From: an uncultured Spirochaetaceae bacterium
Lineage (GTDB): Bacteria > Spirochaetota > Spirochaetia > Sphaerochaetales > Sphaerochaetaceae
Length of the DNA: 64,000 nucleotides
Reading direction: 5' to 3'
NCBI GenBank assembly: GCA_944389145.1
Contig: CALXLH010000025.1
Coordinates: 62,001 to 126,000 of the forward strand
The stretch's first letter is position 1. Each line of letters begins with the position of its first letter. Below are positions 10,386 to 18,978 of the stretch, piece after piece. The notes below the pieces were generated by a model, which saw only the letters and a program-made list of their open reading frames with translations, had not been told where the DNA came from and did no database searches. The translations under genes and the position numbers were made by a program.

Positions 10386-11548
10386 GCTCCAAGCTCATAA
10401 TCAAAGCCCCCAGAGTATCCCTCCATCGGCATATAGTCATAGAAGATGCTCACATATGCGCGGAATACGCCCATCACGTTAAGCTGAAGCCTGGCTCCGA
10501 CAGAGCCGTACAGCTTGACGCTCTCGCTCCGGTCAAGGCTGTTAAGGACCCTTCCTGCAGATACCGCATTCTCTAGGAACACATGAAGCTGAGGATATGT
10601 ACCTACCGTGATGAACTCAGGGCCGTTGAGTATGACGCCGAAATAGGCATCGGTTATGAATGAGCGAGGCGGTATCTCATCACCGCGGAACCTTACCGAA
10701 TATGCATAGCGCGGGACATCGGATCCGAACAGGAACTGGCAATGGAGACTGAAGTCGGTAACGATGGAAAACAGATTCATATCCCCGGAGCTGAGTTCAT
10801 AAGCCGTGTATTTCCAGGATGCATCATACAGGATCCTGTAATAATCGATCCGGGCACCGGTATTGATCATTGAGAGCCCGTCATTGAACAGCCACCACGG
10901 GGCGAAGGATGCGGAGATCGAGAAATCATAGCCATCGGGATGGATATAATGGTCATCGAGATTACGGAACTCCATCCCGATGTTCAGCGAGGTCGCGAGC
11001 GAATAGAGGTTGCCGGAAAGCTCAGGCGTCCCTGGATAGTCCTTGCGTCCTCCTGGGAAATATGCTTGGTTGCCGAACACGCCGCTTCCGTCATTCACGT
11101 TATCCTGGATATCCGCAAGCGAGGCAAAGGCCTGCTCCCACCTCATGCCAAGGGAGAAATCGAGGACAAGGAAATCCGGATCATCCTTCTCCAGGCCATC
11201 CACCACGCCCTGCTCGAATCCGACGGTTCCATATGAGAACACGACCGAGTAGTTCTCGGCAGAGCCTGGATTATGATCGGTTATCAGCGCTCCCGTCTCA
11301 GGATACTGACGGAGCGTGCGCTGCGCCATGCCGGCCTCAACCCTGACAACTACCTTGGTGTTCAGATCAGGGAACAGATCGATATGATCTATGCCGAACT
11401 CTCCCCAGAAGCTTATCGGGAATGCTCCCATCGCGAAATCGGTAAGGTAAGAGGCATTCACTATGTTAGAGAAGAATACCTCACCCTCAGCAGCAAGCGA
11501 TGAGATCGAGAGAGCCATGATAAGCAGGAGAGCCCTTATGCGACGCAT
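10364..11548 (-). CDS. Predicted outer-membrane beta-barrel protein
   Basis: A 394-residue protein of no recognised family. MRRIRALLLIMALSISSLAA is a signal peptide. The rest shows repeated amphipathic strands with many aromatic residues and ends YELGAYFSAFF with a terminal phenylalanine, all typical of a barrel. No Shine-Dalgarno is close to the start; GGGAG lies 23 bases upstream. The gene is divergent from the queuosine-precursor transporter, separated by fewer than 50 bases, and overlaps the 3' end of the glycosyltransferase. Confidence 0.6.
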   Translation of the reverse strand: MRRIRALLLIMALSISSLAAEGEVFFSNIVNASYLTDFAMGAFPISFWGEFGIDHIDLFPDLNTKVVVRVEAGMAQRTLRQYPETGALITDHNPGSAENYSVVFSYGTVGFEQGVVDGLEKDDPDFLVLDFSLGMRWEQAFASLADIQDNVNDGSGVFGNQAYFPGGRKDYPGTPELSGNLYSLATSLNIGMEFRNLDDHYIHPDGYDFSISASFAPWWLFNDGLSMINTGARIDYYRILYDASWKYTAYELSSGDMNLFSIVTDFSLHCQFLFGSDVPRYAYSVRFRGDEIPPRSFITDAYFGVILNGPEFITVGTYPQLHVFLENAVSAGRVLNSLDRSESVKLYGSVGARLQLNVMGVFRAYVSIFYDYMPMEGYSGGFDYELGAYFSAFF

Positions 11549-11557
11549 ACGGTAATC

Positions 11558-11586
11558 TTATCATTTTGCGCTCCCTGTGGTATAGT
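11558..11586 (+). promoter_or_regulatory. Leaderless-type promoter of the queuosine-precursor transporter
   Basis: TTATCA, a 17-base spacer and TATAGT lie nine bases before the ATG. Transcription should begin at or within two or three bases of the start codon, and no Shine-Dalgarno is present. An in-frame TTG further upstream would fall inside this promoter and is therefore rejected as a start. Confidence 0.6.
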
Positions 11587-11595
11587 CTTGCCGCT

Positions 11596-12267
11596 ATGAA
11601 TAACAAGGTACCGGAAAACCCACTGGAAAACCGGATCGGCAGCTTTCAGCCACTTACGGTGGTGACTGCCCTTCTCGTCACGCTCTATCTGACGGCGAAC
11701 CTCATGGCCGTAAAGATAATCAACATCGGACCTCTGGCGCTATTCGATGCGGGAACCATCACCTTCCCCTTCGCATACATGCTTGGAGACGTGCTTGCCG
11801 AGATATGGGGATACAGGACAGCCAGGAAGGTCATAATCCTGACATTCGCCTGCAACCTCATGCTCGTCATCTTCACCGCGATCGGAGTAGTGCTCCCCTA
11901 TCCTGAGTACATGGAGGACGTACAGAGAGCCTATTCCACGATCTACACCTATGTGCCGAGGATCGTGCTGGCATCCCTTCTCGCATTCCTCTCAGGCGAG
12001 CTGCTGAACGCGAAGGTGCTTGTCATGATGCGGAACAGGCAGAAGGATGGAAGGAGGCTCTGGATGAGGACCATCGGATCATCCGCCGTGGGCTATGCCA
12101 TAGATTCAGCCGTATTCGTGCTTATCGCATTCACCGGGACGACGCCGGCAGATGACCTCGTGTCGATGATAGCGCTCCAGTACGTCGCAAAGCTGCTTCT
12201 GGAAGCAGTATTCGGAACGCCGCTTGCCTATGCGGCGATCGGATACCTGAGGAGGAGATATTCATGA
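11596..12267 (+). CDS. yhhQ: Queuosine-precursor transporter, YhhQ/VUT family
   Basis: A 223-residue inner-membrane protein with about six hydrophobic segments, of the family that imports queuosine precursors (preQ0, preQ1 or queuine). LTANLMAVKII, PFAYMLGDVLAEIWGYRTARKVI and the C-terminal AIDSAVFVLIAF...ALQYVAKLLLEAVFGTPLAYA are the conserved parts. The next gene starts four bases before this one stops, so the two are coupled; the partner is a small radical-SAM protein, consistent with uptake followed by chemical conversion of a queuosine-related compound. Translation probably starts from a leaderless mRNA. Confidence 0.85.
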   Translation: MNNKVPENPLENRIGSFQPLTVVTALLVTLYLTANLMAVKIINIGPLALFDAGTITFPFAYMLGDVLAEIWGYRTARKVIILTFACNLMLVIFTAIGVVLPYPEYMEDVQRAYSTIYTYVPRIVLASLLAFLSGELLNAKVLVMMRNRQKDGRRLWMRTIGSSAVGYAIDSAVFVLIAFTGTTPADDLVSMIALQYVAKLLLEAVFGTPLAYAAIGYLRRRYS

Positions 12268-12953
12268 GCGGTCTCGATCGCTATAGCGTGATAAGGCAGG
12301 GAATGAAGCGTGAGTTCATACTCCTTCAAGGCACGGGGTGCAGGTGGAAGCGATGCACGTTCTGCGATTACCATCTGGACACGTCGGAGGATCCATATGC
12401 CGTGAATAAGCCTGTCCTTGACAGCGTCACTGGCGAATACGGCGTGCTTGACGTGATAAACTCAGGCTCGGCCCCGGAGCTTGACAGGAAGACCGTTGGG
12501 CATATCGCAGCCATCGTAAGGGATCGCGGCATACATGATCTATGGTTCGAGTCGCACTGGATGTACAGGAACATGCTCCCACGCTTCGCCTCCGCATTTC
12601 CCTGCAGGGTCCACTTCCGTGCCGGCGTCGAATCATTCGATCCGGCGATCAGGGAAGCATGGCACAAGGGGATACCTGAGGACGTAACCCCTGAGATGAT
12701 CAGGGAGCATTTCGAAGGAGCATGCCTCCTTGCAGGGATAAAGGGACAGACGAGGGAGAGCATCATGAAGGATGTGGATACAGCTGACAGGCTGTTCTCC
12801 TACTACTCGGTGAACCTGTTCACTCCCAACTCGACAGCCACTGAAAGGGACGAGGAACTCTGCATGATATTCATCGAGGAGCTGGCTCCGGCCATAAGAA
12901 GGAAGGCCAAGGCGGAAGTGCTTGTGGAAAACACCGATCTCGGTGTCGGCTGA
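12264..12953 (+). CDS. Small radical-SAM protein, QueL-like queuine lyase candidate
   Basis: A 229-residue protein with cysteines at 26, 31 and 34 in GCRWKRCTFC, a CX4CX2C arrangement rather than the usual CX3CX2C, followed by CDYH. The remainder (VINSGSAPELD, FRAGVESFDP) fits a shortened radical-SAM barrel. Overlap with the YhhQ gene by four bases argues that it acts on the imported compound. QueL, a radical-SAM lyase of gut Clostridia releasing queuine from queuosine 5'-phosphate, is known to occur with YhhQ; identity with QueL is inferred from context and size. A different queuosine- or deazapurine-related reaction remains possible. Confidence 0.6.
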   Translation: MSGLDRYSVIRQGMKREFILLQGTGCRWKRCTFCDYHLDTSEDPYAVNKPVLDSVTGEYGVLDVINSGSAPELDRKTVGHIAAIVRDRGIHDLWFESHWMYRNMLPRFASAFPCRVHFRAGVESFDPAIREAWHKGIPEDVTPEMIREHFEGACLLAGIKGQTRESIMKDVDTADRLFSYYSVNLFTPNSTATERDEELCMIFIEELAPAIRRKAKAEVLVENTDLGVG

Positions 12954-13053
12954 TGGCTCAGAATTGACAGAAGAGCTATAAGAATGGTAGCGTTAGAAGA
13001 GCTGTTTCCATAGGAAGCAGCTTGCTTATATCAACGGGAAAAGAGGTCTTGAG

Positions 13054-14556
13054 ATGCCTTCAGATAACGAAAAGGGTATTGAATTCCCCCAGAACGGCAG
13101 TAAGGGCGCAGAGGGAAAGCACAAGAAGCAGAAGAAGTCGATCGGCTGGATCATCGGAGTCGTGGTCCTCATACTGATATCGGTAACGTTTATACTCCCG
13201 ACTACAGTCTTCTCCGGCAGCAGCTCGATAGAGTTTGGCAGATACAACGGAGAGAAGATAGAGCTTGAGTACGGCAACTACTTCTACAATCAGGTGGCTT
13301 CCCTTTCCAGCCAGTATCCGATGAATGCGATGAACAGCCTCCAGATATACATGCAGGCATACTACAGCACAGTATTCGAGATCGCCTTGAGGCAGATGGC
13401 GGAGCAGGCAGGCATCAGGACGACGGATTCCACGGTCAATGACGCGATAATCCAGAGCGGATACTTCAACAATGATCAGGGAGTGTTCGACTCAGAGGTA
13501 TACAGGAACGCATCGCAGATGGAGAAGTCAGCGGTGCGTGCCCAGGTTGAGGAGCTGCTGCCTTCGCAGATGGTGCTTGCTGACATCACGTCCGTAAGGA
13601 CTTCGGATGCGGAGAGCGACTTCGTCGCAGCGCTCAACGGCAACACCAGGACGTTCCAGTACATCACGGTCGGTCCGGAGACCTACCCTGATACCGATGC
13701 GTGGGCATATGCGGAGGCTAACCCCGCTCCGTTCCAGGCCATGGATCTTTCCGTCATCACTGTTGCCACGGAGGATAGTGCCAATGAGCTCCTCGCCTCC
13801 ATACAGAGCGGCGAAGCCACATTCGAGGATACAGCCCTCGCAAGCTCAACCGACAGCTACAAGGATGCATCCGGAGAGATGGGCAGCGTCATGTACATGA
13901 CCCTCGAGAGCCAGCTTGTCGATGCCGCTAACGCCGCTACGATATATGGAGCCGCCGTCGGCGATATCCTCGGACCATTCCAGACCGTCTCCGGCTATTC
14001 GATCTACAGGGTGAACAGCGCGGCAGCCGCAGCAGATCTTGAGAATGAGGATAACCTCAACGCAGTCAAGGCGTATATCGCGGAGAACGACAGCGAGACG
14101 ATGGGCACATATCTCCAGGCCAAGGCCGATGAGGTCTATGCGACCGCTGTTGAGAGCTGGGATGATGCGGCAGCCATCAGCGGCGTAAGCGTGACCGATG
14201 TCGCAGCCGCGGCACCGAACCCGGCAGGTTCTTCCCTGATCAACGGACTATCCTTCGCGGATCCGGACAGGCTCCTTTCCGGAGCAGTCGCCGGCGACGA
14301 GGCCTTCGAGAGAGAGATCTTCAACGCCGAGCTTGATTCCGTCATCGCTCCAAGGCTCTCAGGTAGCGAGTACATCATCGTGCGCCCGCTTGCCTCAGAC
14401 AGCTCATCAGAGCTCAGCTCGTCCTACGTGACATCGCTCTATCCCACGATATTCGTTCCCTCGATATCCCAGATGGATCTCCAGTCATCGGTGCTTTCAT
14501 CGAATGGATTCGAGGACAACTTCTTCCAGGTCTATCTCTCAAGGATATCCGGCTGA
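13054..14556 (+). CDS. SurA/PpiD-like membrane-anchored peptidyl-prolyl isomerase
   Basis: A 500-residue envelope foldase. A lysine-rich cytoplasmic start (KHKKQKKS) precedes one membrane segment (about residues 29-49), placing the rest in the periplasm. Residues 60-200 are the helical SurA_N-like chaperone region, and a PpiC-type rotamase domain follows near 215-330, recognisable from DEL-spaced ATEDSANELLASIQSGEATFEDTALASS and GPFQTVSGYSIYRV patterns. It would assist folding of exported and outer-membrane proteins. AAAGAGGT lies before the start. The transcript ends at a strong hairpin. Confidence 0.75.
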   Translation: MPSDNEKGIEFPQNGSKGAEGKHKKQKKSIGWIIGVVVLILISVTFILPTTVFSGSSSIEFGRYNGEKIELEYGNYFYNQVASLSSQYPMNAMNSLQIYMQAYYSTVFEIALRQMAEQAGIRTTDSTVNDAIIQSGYFNNDQGVFDSEVYRNASQMEKSAVRAQVEELLPSQMVLADITSVRTSDAESDFVAALNGNTRTFQYITVGPETYPDTDAWAYAEANPAPFQAMDLSVITVATEDSANELLASIQSGEATFEDTALASSTDSYKDASGEMGSVMYMTLESQLVDAANAATIYGAAVGDILGPFQTVSGYSIYRVNSAAAAADLENEDNLNAVKAYIAENDSETMGTYLQAKADEVYATAVESWDDAAAISGVSVTDVAAAAPNPAGSSLINGLSFADPDRLLSGAVAGDEAFEREIFNAELDSVIAPRLSGSEYIIVRPLASDSSSELSSSYVTSLYPTIFVPSISQMDLQSSVLSSNGFEDNFFQVYLSRISG

Positions 14557-14571
14557 GGAAGATAAGCATGC

Positions 14572-14601
14572 AAGGAAGGCGGCTTCGGCCGCTTTTCTTG
14601 T
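14572..14601 (+). terminator. Terminator whose tail overlaps the next promoter
   Basis: AAGGAAGGCGGC-TTCG-GCCGCTTTTCTT forms twelve pairs (two G-T) with a TTCG loop; the T-rich arm runs directly into the extended -10 of the next gene. It ends the foldase transcript. Confidence 0.85.
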
Positions 14602-14607
14602 TATAAT
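14599..14607 (+). promoter_or_regulatory. Extended -10, leaderless-type promoter of the DUF2804 gene
   Basis: TG-T-TATAAT is a perfect extended -10 box only six bases before the ATG, with no Shine-Dalgarno. It begins at the last bases of the preceding terminator. Confidence 0.65.
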
Positions 14608-14613
14608 GGACCT

Positions 14614-15633
14614 ATGGAACAAGAGATCCTTTCCCCGATCCCCCTGCTCACGCCAAGAGGGGCGCTCTCCGAAGAAGGCTGGGCCCGCCAGCCTTACTGG
14701 CGATTCTCGATAAGCGACACGAATAAGGCGCTCCTGAAGCAGGCAGACAGATACATGATCACAGATCCTGAGAACAGGATAGCCATAACCGTTGACCTGC
14801 TCATCCTTGGCCTCCGCCGCTTCTTCTCCATCGCCTTCATCGATATCGAGGGAGGCCATATAGCCAAGGCCGAGGCGCAGGGGCTCTCAAGGGGCAGGGA
14901 TGCCATCCTCCCTGACGATCCCCTATCCGACCATGAATTCTCCTATTTCGATGAAAGGGTCACCATGGCTGCCGTAAGGCGCGGCAGCAAGCTGCAGCTC
15001 CTTGTCACTGCGCCATACATGCATATGGCCTCGGGAGATACAGGCATCAAGGCACATATCCTCCTGCATGACGGCAAGGGAGAATCCATGAACGCGGCCA
15101 TTTGCCAGAAAGCAGAGAGACGACAATGGATCGTATGCTCGGCACAAGGCCCGATGAGGGCCGAGGGAACGCTCTTCATAGGACACAGGAGGATGGAGCT
15201 TTCAGGCTCCAGCCTGGGATCGTATGAATGGGAGAGAAGCAGGTGGAATGACGGTACGGCCTTCCGCTCCTCCTGGATATCAGGAGAGGCAGGCGGAGAG
15301 CCATGGGCAATCATCATCGGGGATGGGAAAAGCGGCAGGAACATGAACGCCATCATCAGAAGCGGCCAGGTCCACAGGATCGGGAGCGTAGCCATAACCC
15401 CTGCAGCAGAAGGCTATCACATCAGCGGCGACGGCATCTCCATAGACATGAAGGCCTGCGCCAGACGGGAGATATCAGCAGGCAGAACGCTTGCATCATG
15501 CTCTGGAAGGCAGTGCTTCGGACTCTGCAGCGGCGAGATCTCGGCAGAAGGCATGGCCTTGATAACCTTCTCTGACGCCATAGGACTCATTGAGACAGGA
15601 GAAGGAACGACAGGCCGCAGGAAAGACACATAG
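14614..15633 (+). CDS. DUF2804 family protein
   Basis: A 339-residue cytoplasmic protein matching the DUF2804 family of unknown biochemical function. The N terminus LLTPRGALSEEGWARQPYWRF is the family opening, and the repeated beta-strand pattern with SYEWERSRWNDGTAFRSSW resembles the lipocalin-like barrels of this family and its carotenoid-hydratase relatives. No signal peptide is present. It stands alone between a terminator and the helicase gene and appears to be translated from a leaderless mRNA. Confidence 0.7.
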   Translation: MEQEILSPIPLLTPRGALSEEGWARQPYWRFSISDTNKALLKQADRYMITDPENRIAITVDLLILGLRRFFSIAFIDIEGGHIAKAEAQGLSRGRDAILPDDPLSDHEFSYFDERVTMAAVRRGSKLQLLVTAPYMHMASGDTGIKAHILLHDGKGESMNAAICQKAERRQWIVCSAQGPMRAEGTLFIGHRRMELSGSSLGSYEWERSRWNDGTAFRSSWISGEAGGEPWAIIIGDGKSGRNMNAIIRSGQVHRIGSVAITPAAEGYHISGDGISIDMKACARREISAGRTLASCSGRQCFGLCSGEISAEGMALITFSDAIGLIETGEGTTGRRKDT

Positions 15634-15649
15634 CCATTCCCTGCCCTGA

Positions 15650-15677
15650 TGGACAGTTCTCCGCATTCTGATACAAT
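15650..15677 (+). promoter_or_regulatory. Leaderless-type promoter of the DEAD helicase gene
   Basis: TGGACA, a 16-base spacer and TG-A-TACAAT (extended -10) lie eight bases before the ATG. No Shine-Dalgarno is present. Confidence 0.6.
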
Positions 15678-15685
15678 GGCATCAT

Positions 15686-17506
15686 ATGGATGAACTACTC
15701 CCAGGATTCAGAGCGCTGGGCCTCACGGAGCCAACGCTCAAGGCATTGAAGGAAAAGGGGTTCGAGGAACCCACTGAGATACAGAAGCTTGCAATACCGC
15801 GCCTCTTGGAAGAAGGCACGGAGATCGTCGGCCAGGCACAGACCGGAACAGGCAAGACCGCAGCGTTCGCGCTGCCTATCCTAGAGACCATCGACCCTGC
15901 GTCAAGCGATGTGCAGGCCCTAATACTCGTACCTACGAGGGAGCTTGCCGGTCAGGTCGCGGAAGAAATCGGATCGCTGAGGGGCGAGCGGAATCTTGAA
16001 GTCACCCCGATATACGGCGGGGCAAGCATGGAGGCCCAGCTCAAGAAGCTGAAGAAAGGCGTGCAGATCGTGGTCGGAACGCCTGGAAGGATACTTGACC
16101 ACATAAGGCGAGGCTCCCTTAGGCTCGAAGCCTTGCGCTTCATGGTGCTCGATGAGGCTGATGAGATGCTTGACATGGGCTTCATCGATGATATCGAGCA
16201 GGTGCTGAGGGCCGTGCCGGAGAGGAAGAGGATGCTCATGTTCTCCGCTACGATGCCTCCGCAGATCATGCGCCTCGCAGAGAGCTTCATGAAGAATGCC
16301 GAGGTCATCAGGACCCAGAAGAAGGAGAGTGCCACGCTGAGTGCCGACCAGATCTACTATGAGGTCAGGGAATCAGACAAGCTTGAGGCGCTTACGAGGA
16401 TAATCGATAAGGAAAGCGACTTCTACGGCGTCGTATTCTGCCGTACGAAGCTTCAGTGCGATGAGATCGGCAGCAAGCTCCGTGACAGAGGCTATGACGC
16501 GGCATCGCTCCATGGCGACCTGTCGCAGAGGGAACGTGAACAGATACTGAGGAAGATGAAGGAGCATCAGATATCCATACTCGTCGCTACCGATGTAGCC
16601 GCACGCGGCCTCGATATCCAGGACCTGACGCATGTCATCAACTACTCCATACCTCAGGATCCGGAGATCTACATCCACCGCGTAGGACGCACGGGAAGGG
16701 CCGGGAAGAACGGAACCGCCATCACCTTCATCACCCCCTCAGAAGCAAGGAAGTTCTCCTTCATACGCAAGGCATCGCGCGCAGAGATCCGCAAGGAGGA
16801 GATACCTGAGGCAGAGGAGATCATCGAAGGCAAGAAGGCAAGGATCACTGCTCAGGTGGAGAATGCGCTTTCAGAGGAACCAAGGAACGAATACCTTGAG
16901 ATTGCGAGGAAGGTTCTCATAGGGCGCGATCCCGAGATGGCCTTTGCCAGCATCCTCGGCTATATCTACCGCAATGAGCTGGATATAACACAGTATAGGA
17001 AGATAGAGGCGATAGCCCCGAAGGCAAGGAAGGAAAAGGCCCGCAAGAGCGATAGGAGCCAGAGGAATGACGATGAGGACATGACAAGGCTCTTCATAGC
17101 CCGCGGCAGGCGTGACGGACTGACAAAGGGGATGCTTGCGAACATAATCATCGAGCAGGCTGGCGTCAGGGACGAGGACCTGGTGGATATCGAGGTTCTG
17201 GACGATTCATCATTCGTCAGTGCGCCATACTCGGTTGCTGAGACGATCCTCAAGGCATACTCAGAGCGTACCGTCAAGGGAAAGCCCATCGTTACCAGGG
17301 CCAGGCAGGAGAAGAGGAAGGGAGAGCCTAAGCGCAAGGCATCCGGCAAGAGAGACGCTCTCAAGGGCAGGAAGCGCAGGAAGGGATGGGAAGATGAGTT
17401 CCAGCCATATGGACGTGATACGATGGCGGGAGAGGACGGACATCTCTCATTCCCCGACCGCCATAAGGGACCGAAGCAGAAGAGGGCTCAGAAAAGGAGG
17501 AAATGA
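15686..17506 (+). CDS. deaD: DEAD-box RNA helicase, DeaD/CsdA type
   Basis: A 606-residue ATP-dependent RNA helicase for ribosome assembly and mRNA turnover. The motifs appear in order: AQTGTGKTAAF (I), PTRELAGQ (Ia), GTPGRILDHI (Ib), VLDEADEMLDMGF (II), MFSATMP (III), HGDLSQRERE (IV), TDVAARGLDI (V) and YIHRVGRTGRAG (VI). Residues about 465-550 form a DbpA-type RNA-binding domain (MTRLFIARGRRDGLTKG), and a lysine/arginine-rich tail follows. The next gene, glf, starts within its stop codon. Expression appears to start from a leaderless mRNA. Confidence 0.93.
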   Translation: MDELLPGFRALGLTEPTLKALKEKGFEEPTEIQKLAIPRLLEEGTEIVGQAQTGTGKTAAFALPILETIDPASSDVQALILVPTRELAGQVAEEIGSLRGERNLEVTPIYGGASMEAQLKKLKKGVQIVVGTPGRILDHIRRGSLRLEALRFMVLDEADEMLDMGFIDDIEQVLRAVPERKRMLMFSATMPPQIMRLAESFMKNAEVIRTQKKESATLSADQIYYEVRESDKLEALTRIIDKESDFYGVVFCRTKLQCDEIGSKLRDRGYDAASLHGDLSQREREQILRKMKEHQISILVATDVAARGLDIQDLTHVINYSIPQDPEIYIHRVGRTGRAGKNGTAITFITPSEARKFSFIRKASRAEIRKEEIPEAEEIIEGKKARITAQVENALSEEPRNEYLEIARKVLIGRDPEMAFASILGYIYRNELDITQYRKIEAIAPKARKEKARKSDRSQRNDDEDMTRLFIARGRRDGLTKGMLANIIIEQAGVRDEDLVDIEVLDDSSFVSAPYSVAETILKAYSERTVKGKPIVTRARQEKRKGEPKRKASGKRDALKGRKRRKGWEDEFQPYGRDTMAGEDGHLSFPDRHKGPKQKRAQKRRK

Positions 17507-18606
17507 TGCGGGATCATTACGACTTCATCGTCGTAGGCACGGGATTGTTCGGATCGGTATTCGCACACGAGGCAGTAACGAATGGTCATTCCGTACTAGC
17601 AATAGAAAGACGCGATCACATAGGAGGCAACATATACACGGAGCGGCGTGATGGCATAGACATCCACCGCTATGGAGCCCATATCTTCCATACCTCGGAC
17701 AAGGAGGTATGGGACTATGTGAACGCGCTCGTGCCATTCCGTCCCTTCATCAACTCCCCTATCGCGAACTACAAGGGCCACATCTACAACATGCCGTTCA
17801 ACATGAACACATTCTCACGCATGTGGGGAATCGTGACCCCTGATGAGGCAGCGGCCATCATCGAGGAGCAGCGGAAGGAGATCAAGGGTGAGCCGAGGAA
17901 TCTGGAGGAACAGGCCATAAGCCTCGTAGGACGCGACATATACCAGACGCTCGTGAAGGGCTATACGGAAAAGCAGTGGGGACGGAGCGCCTCAGAGCTT
18001 CCTCCTTCGATAATCAAGCGCATCCCCGTACGCCTTACCTACGACAACAACTACTTCAATGATATCTATCAGGGAATCCCTGCCGACGGCTATACGGCAC
18101 TGATAGAGAAGCTTCTCGATGGAGTGGACGTCATCCTCAGCACGGATTACACCGAGGACAGGGAACGCTGGAACAGCCTTGGGGACAAGGTACTATACAC
18201 AGGCTGCCTCGACAGGCTCTACGGCTATCGTGAAGGGAAGCTACAGTACCGTTCCGAGATCTTCGAGGAAGAGAGGATCGGGAAGGAGAACTATCAAGGA
18301 GTGGCAGTGGTCAACTACACCGACCGCGAGACGCCATACACGAGGATCATCGAGCATAAGCACTTCAGCGCGGCCTCATCCCCTGTCACATGGATCAGCC
18401 GTGAATATCCGGTGGACTATGAGAAGACGGATGAGCCGTTCTATCCGATAAACGATGAGAGGAACAATTCCCTGTACGCACGGTACAGGGACATTGCGGG
18501 AAAAGACAGCAGGCTCATCATCGGAGGCCGCCTTGCAGACTACGCCTACTATGACATGGACAAGACGGTAAGGGCGGCTCTGAGAACCGCTCAGATGTGG
18601 GTATGA
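17506..18606 (+). CDS. glf: UDP-galactopyranose mutase
   Basis: A 366-residue flavoenzyme that interconverts UDP-galactopyranose and UDP-galactofuranose for surface glycans. VVGTGLFGSVFAHEA binds FAD, followed by IERRDHIGGNIYTE, GAHIFHTSDKEVWDYVN, the mobile-loop region KGYTEKQWGRSASELP and IPADGYTALIEKLL; the C terminus has IGGRLADYAYYDMD. Two adjacent ATGs exist; the second is chosen because AGGAGG then lies five bases away, and its A is also the last base of the helicase stop, a TGATG coupling. The end overlaps the convergent trpR by 16 bases. Confidence 0.95.
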   Translation: MRDHYDFIVVGTGLFGSVFAHEAVTNGHSVLAIERRDHIGGNIYTERRDGIDIHRYGAHIFHTSDKEVWDYVNALVPFRPFINSPIANYKGHIYNMPFNMNTFSRMWGIVTPDEAAAIIEEQRKEIKGEPRNLEEQAISLVGRDIYQTLVKGYTEKQWGRSASELPPSIIKRIPVRLTYDNNYFNDIYQGIPADGYTALIEKLLDGVDVILSTDYTEDRERWNSLGDKVLYTGCLDRLYGYREGKLQYRSEIFEEERIGKENYQGVAVVNYTDRETPYTRIIEHKHFSAASSPVTWISREYPVDYEKTDEPFYPINDERNNSLYARYRDIAGKDSRLIIGGRLADYAYYDMDKTVRAALRTAQMWV

Positions 18607-18941
18607 TCCTCATCATAGCGCGATGAAAGGAGGCGGCGCATGAAGCCGTCCTCCTTCTTGAGCATGCGGGACCCCCTTGTTATCTTGCAGAGCGACAGGC
18701 CCCTCTCCGATGCGATCTCGCGCTGGGGCTTTCCCTTATATATGTCATCCATCAGAAGCCAGCGTGCAATCATGTCCTTGCGTTCTGACTCAGTGAAGAG
18801 ATCGTCGAAGAGCGCCTTCATGTCATCGGTATCCGAAGTGGAGGCGAAAACGGAGATTATATCCTCATAGGCAGCCCTTGCCTCTTCCTCAGGAGTCGGC
18901 TTCGGAGGAGCCTTCCTTCGCTTTCTATCTACAGTATCCAT
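18591..18941 (-). CDS. trpR: TrpR-family transcriptional repressor
   Basis: A 116-residue protein whose residues about 40-105 match the Trp repressor fold: LFTESERKDMIARWLLMDDI for the dimer core and QREIASERGLSLCKITRGSRML for the helix-turn-helix. An additional lysine-rich N-terminal arm of about 35 residues precedes it. TrpR binds tryptophan and represses biosynthesis or uptake genes. A palindrome with the TrpR operator core lies before the trpX-like gene at 56.6 kb, a plausible target. The gene has its own promoter in the 3' end of cls. Some PF01371 members are YerC-like rather than tryptophan-responsive. Confidence 0.78.
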   Translation of the reverse strand: MDTVDRKRRKAPPKPTPEEEARAAYEDIISVFASTSDTDDMKALFDDLFTESERKDMIARWLLMDDIYKGKPQREIASERGLSLCKITRGSRMLKKEDGFMRRLLSSRYDEDHTHI

Positions 18942-18947
18942 ATGAAA

Positions 18948-18976
18948 AGAGTACGGCCTTAGCGCCTTGCAGTCAA
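18948..18976 (-). promoter_or_regulatory. Leaderless-type promoter of trpR
   Basis: On the minus strand TTGACT, a 17-base spacer and TACTCT lie six bases before the ATG, with no Shine-Dalgarno. The -35 begins three bases after the cls stop codon. Confidence 0.65.
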
Positions 18977-18978
18977 TC

